Position numbers and translations under genes: made by a program. Positions 60,729 through 64,000 of a stretch of 64,000 bases of DNA are shown piece by piece; position 1 is the stretch's first letter, and each line of letters opens with the position of its first letter. Where the stretch lies: assembly GCF_902459465.1 (NCBI RefSeq), contig NC_047062.1, positions 17,491,994 to 17,555,993 on the forward strand, in the 5' to 3' direction. The notes beneath the pieces were generated by a model that was not told where the DNA came from, ran no database searches, and worked only from the letters and a program-made list of their open reading frames with translations. This DNA is from Asterias rubens (taxonomy: Eukaryota; Echinodermata; Asteroidea; Forcipulatida; Asteriidae).

Positions 60729-61090
60729 TTAAAGGCAGTGGACACTATTGGTAATTATCAAAAACTAGCCTTCCGAATTGGTGTATCTCAACATATGCAT
60801 AAACTAACACACCTGTGAAAATGTGAATTAAAATCGGTCATCGTACTTGCGAGATAATAATGAAGTCGTGTGCATTTAGATGGTTGATTTCGAGACCTCA
60901 AGTTCTAAATCTGAGGACCCGAAATCAAATTCGTGGAAAATTACTACTTTCTCAAAAACTATGGCACTTCAGAGGGAGCCGTTTCTCACAATGTTTTACA
61001 CCATCAACCTCTCCCCAGTACTTGTTACCAAGTAAGGTTTTATGCTAATAATTATTTTGAGTAACTACCAACAGTGTCCACTGCCTTTAA
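60729..61090 (+). mobile_element. Family A MITE, copy 7
   Basis: TTAAAGGCAGTGGACACTAT to CAGTGTCCACTGCCTTTAA. The GAAGTCGTGTGCATTTAGATG segment matches that in copy 5 more closely than that in copy 6. Confidence 0.9.
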
Positions 61091-62044
61091 GCATCTCAAG
61101 ACTTGTCAAATTCTTACAAGACTCTTGAATTTAATTTTAAGCATTCAACAAATGGGCGGATCAAGCATGCAAAATCATTGATTATGTATTCAAATAACTA
61201 TCTCACTATTACACAAGACAAACCATTGCAGTTAAAACATATTTATACTTTCAATCCGTAATTGTACTTTAAGTTACAACACGACTTTGTAATGTACAGC
61301 ATCTTTGCATCAAAATACAGATTTATTTTATGTAATTTGTACAGGCGAAGCGTTACCACAATATGAACATTATGTGTACAACTTCTAATGCTGATAATGG
61401 TTGTTATCGCCCAAACTAACCCACTCGGGATACATTTGCACCCTTTCCCCCTCCTCCCGACCCAAATAAGGGTACCAAACAACCCTATTCAGGAGATACT
61501 GACACTAAAACACTGTTTTCTACTCATTTTCAAGTCGGGCTCAATCATAAATTTCAGAACAAAATATTGCGTTTGATTTCAGCTTAATAAAAAGCTCTTT
61601 AAAGCCCTGCACAGGTTTTCGTCTTCTTGAAACTTCTGTAAGAAAAAAAGTGTCTGTCTGATATGTGAAAAAATGATTGTTTCAATTGACTAGAGCGGGA
61701 TTTCAACCTTTAAACTCAACTTTATATTAAGCATATGTAAGAACCAATTGCATCATGCATGTTTAACGATAAAAAAAATGTTTGCATTACAAAATATTTG
61801 TTGATGACTATAATAAAATAAGCACCATTAAGATGTATGTACATTTTTTTATTCTTGTCTTGTCACGTCTACCCCAACGTCCCGTAATAATCATAATAAA
61901 TATTAATCAATCAATTATGAGCACAACAGTTTGCTGTGATTGTAGCTCAAAATAAAATATGGCAGAACAATTTGGTTTCTGTTGACCAACTTCTCTTCAA
62001 AATGTTTCAAGAGAAAGGGCTAGTCGCTTTCTTTTTTTAATAAT

Positions 62045-62270
62045 TTTGGATTGGGTTTCAGTCCCTACTTGAATGCGTGGATTTTCCCTGGAATAATTCT
62101 CTGGGTTATTCCTCCCACATTTAAAACTGAAGTTTCTTCATCATCTTCTCTTCTCGTTTGGCTCTTAATAGAGCATTGAGAATATTTATCCAGATCTAGA
62201 TCTACTCTTAATTTGTTTTCCAATACAGTAGTATATCAGGAATAAAATATCTCTAACATAAAGTGATTTG
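62045..62270 (+). mobile_element. SINE family 1, headless body fragment
   Basis: GGGTTTCAGTCCCTACTTGA, ATGCGTGGATTTTCCCTGGA and CCTCCCACATTTAAAACT match the body of the 11.0 kb SINE. The tRNA head is absent. Confidence 0.7.
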
Positions 62271-62424
62271 TCTGTTGTTGTTTTTTCCCCAAAAGAAGGT
62301 GAAGAGCTGAAGTAATTAAACAAAAAGTGGCAAGGTCAAATAAAGTCTTCAGTTAATTTCCCAACACCTTCGTTGGAATCTTAGTTCTACCAATGCAGGA
62401 CTGGATTGTAGGATTGCAGGTTGG

Positions 62425-62714
62425 TTAACTCCAAAGGCTGTGCCGCAAAAACAATTTACAGGCAACCAGTTCCAGGCCATCTCTTAGAAGAAAGTTCATC
62501 CACATTTCAGTGAATTCTCCTTGGGAACGGTGATTTACAGCTAGAAGAATGTCTCTGGTGCTGCCGCAGTGTTCCTTATGCCCAAAGTGCAAGTGGTTGC
62601 CTCCAAACTCGTTGTCAAAGTTGCCCTGTGTGGTGTATGGCCTTAACACTTACCCACATAAACCGTGTGGTTCCATGCAGTATTTCAGTTTGCCATTGGG
62701 TTCGTCTATACTAT
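62425..62714 (-). other. Likely 3' UTR of the START-domain gene
   Basis: This is sequence following the TAA. A minus-strand frame of 74 codons (62649-62425) lies here but begins after the stop, so I treat it as untranslated. No AATAAA was found close by; a candidate is near 61850. Confidence 0.4.
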
Positions 62715-63611
62715 TTACATGTGTTCTGTCTCAATGAACATACGCAAATACGCCACGCTTAGCGGAACTCTTCGGGACAGGAATTGGATAAAACTTGCTG
62801 GTACCCCCTTCCCAGCGACACTGATCTGTGGTTTGAAGGACAAAAAGTACATGTAAACACTTGATATCAAATAATACACCACAAGGGAAACTTGACTGGG
62901 TAAACTCGCAATGATTTGGGGCTGAACAAAAAAGAATTGACTAGAGCGGGATTTGATCTAACGACGTCCGGATCAAATTGCAGACGCTCTACCAACTGAA
63001 CAATCTAGCCCTATGTTGGCAGTCTGCCTATTTTGTCCTTAATTATTTTGGGGCACACATAGGGGCCTTCGCAGGTTTGAATATGAAAAAGATGAAATTA
63101 CATGCTTGGAAATACAGTCATTAAAAACACTGTTATTGTTGACAGAATCCTGACTCCAAACTGCAACTAGGTGAAGAGTTCAAAGTGCAAGACAGCTCGC
63201 CTGCCAAGAACCTATTTAAAGTGTGATTTCAACATGAAAACTACAGGGTTTTTTTACAATGAGGGCATATCTCACTTTTTGCAGTAGGTTTCACCTGGCT
63301 GTGCGAATATCTTAATTCAATACTAGTAGTAATAATACTACAAGCATTTATAAAGCAAATTTTTGTTATGGTTTGATGTGCCAAGGGCAGTAATTCCCTA
63401 GAGAAACATTTCAAGCAAAGGAACCTTCAAATGACAAAAGATAAAAGTTTACCTGTACTAAGTAAGTGACCATTGAGCATGGACCTTCTCTGTGATTGCC
63501 GACTGGCTCGATGACCCAGCCGCTGGGTAGGACCTGACTCCTGATGATGGACTCCGATGGTGGACATTCACTGATACTGGCTGAGGTGAAGGCAACAACG
63601 TGGGTAGATGA
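62715..63611 (-). CDS. START-domain protein, last two coding exons (partial; 5' part outside window)
   Basis: START domains form a lipid-binding pocket used for sterol or phospholipid transfer, or as a regulatory domain. The exon at 63611-63453 (53 codons, CAG before, GTAAAC after) reads SSTHVVAFTSASISECPP, then RSQVLPSGWVIEPVGN, GPCSMVTYLVQ. It joins in phase 0 to 62825-62715, ISVAGKGVPASFIQFLSRR then PLSVAYLRMFIETEHM and TAA. The pattern of a WVIEP strand, an SMVTYLVQ strand, then a P-x-F/W C-terminal helix is that of START strands 8-9 and the final helix. It resembles STARD9/KIF16B-like or ACOT/STARD14-like domains, but I cannot choose between them. No further coding exon is visible between 63612 and 64000. 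The 3' UTR would run leftward. Confidence 0.75.
62930..63015 (-). mobile_element. tRNA-derived SINE head (family 3)
   Basis: The minus strand reads CTAGATTGTTCAGTTGGTAG (A box) and GTTAGATCAAATCCCGC (B box), with CTAGA/TCTAG closing pairs. It precedes a conserved flank TTGACTAGAGCGGGATTT on the plus strand. Confidence 0.65.
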
Positions 63612-64000
63612 CTGGGGGATCCACAAGAGGTAAAGATTAATCAAATTTGTCTGGACGTGACCAGGATCTAATATGCTAAGCTTGAGTTAATCTCGCTTAG
63701 CATTAATATGTTACAAACCAAAATGTTCTGACTTTTCTTGGTTTCTTAACACTGTTTATTATGTTTAGCGTTTTACCACATCCCAAGGGGCGTATGCCAC
63801 TCATCATTTGTATTTTCCAACAGGATGAGCAGAGATATGTTTTGAATTATGAGATCCATTTATGGAGCCCCTTCTTATGTTTTACAAGGTGTGGCAGTGC
63901 ATTCAGCAGTCAATGTCAGAAACACCAAGGCAAACCCCTTCTCTTAGTGATAAGTGTAACCAGGTTCTTTTACGTGCATTACACACCACACATGAGCAAT
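63612..64000. other. Intron of the START-domain gene, no exon seen
   Basis: I read both strands for a preceding START exon and saw none. The sequence is AT-rich without long frames. Confidence 0.4.

Larger units (their letters stand above)
56516..62424. other. Intergenic, MITE-rich, no supported gene
   Basis: Three family A elements, two family C elements, one CCCGGTTCATACTT-type element and SINE fragments occupy much of it. The longest frame (82 codons at 57332-57580) has no recognisable domain. Confidence 0.5.

Noticed and set aside
62425-62649. 74-codon minus-strand frame with protein-like composition
   Set aside because: It lies after the START gene's stop codon and has no splice link or known domain. 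Kept as probable 3' UTR, though a separate small protein cannot be fully excluded.
1-64000. Bacterial-type systems (CRISPR, operons, phage or toxin modules)
   Set aside because: Introns, SINEs and LINE remnants show animal nuclear DNA. No regularly spaced short-repeat/spacer array was found; the tandem arrays are contiguous minisatellites without spacers.

Overview
The window is animal nuclear DNA: AT-rich, with short exons set in kilobase introns, GT/AG splice sites, and many short inverted-repeat elements and tRNA-derived SINEs. The protein families and the type of MITE-like repeats suggest a deuterostome, most likely an echinoderm and perhaps a sea star. That placement is inference from recalled repeat families and has not been tested.

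Two conserved genes converge on the left two thirds. From about 1.7 to 25 kb, plus strand, lie the last 11 coding exons of a PP2A B56 regulatory subunit (PPP2R5, alpha/beta/epsilon class). They join in frame to 348 codons plus a stop; the N-terminal exons lie left of the window. From 41.3 back to 32.9 kb, minus strand, lies a complete 12-exon kanadaptin gene (SLC4A1AP; 924 codons by my splicing), with an N-terminal FHA domain, a dsRBD-like region and the conserved short last exon. Between their 3' ends (25-32 kb) I see only UTR-like sequence and repeats.

From 41.3 to 44 kb there is a GC/CCAAT-rich promoter-like stretch. It is followed on the plus strand (44-53 kb) by a chain of exon-like blocks with good splice sites but no long reading frame, a candidate long non-coding RNA. 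This zone also carries decayed LINE reverse-transcriptase fragments and an unusual density of local tandem duplications, one of which repeats a small hairpin shaped like the histone mRNA stem-loop.

The right end (53-64 kb) is repeat-rich. It holds an unrecognised intronless 164-codon minus-strand ORF with an N-terminal charged helix (56.0-56.5 kb) and the last two coding exons of a START lipid-binding-domain gene (62.7-63.6 kb, minus strand) whose upstream part lies to the right.

The three recognised protein genes do unrelated jobs: phosphatase targeting, an RNA/nuclear-associated FHA protein, and lipid transfer. There is no operon-like organisation. The novelty lies mainly in the repeats (nested MITEs, minisatellites in transcribed regions), the non-coding transcript candidate and the orphan ORF.
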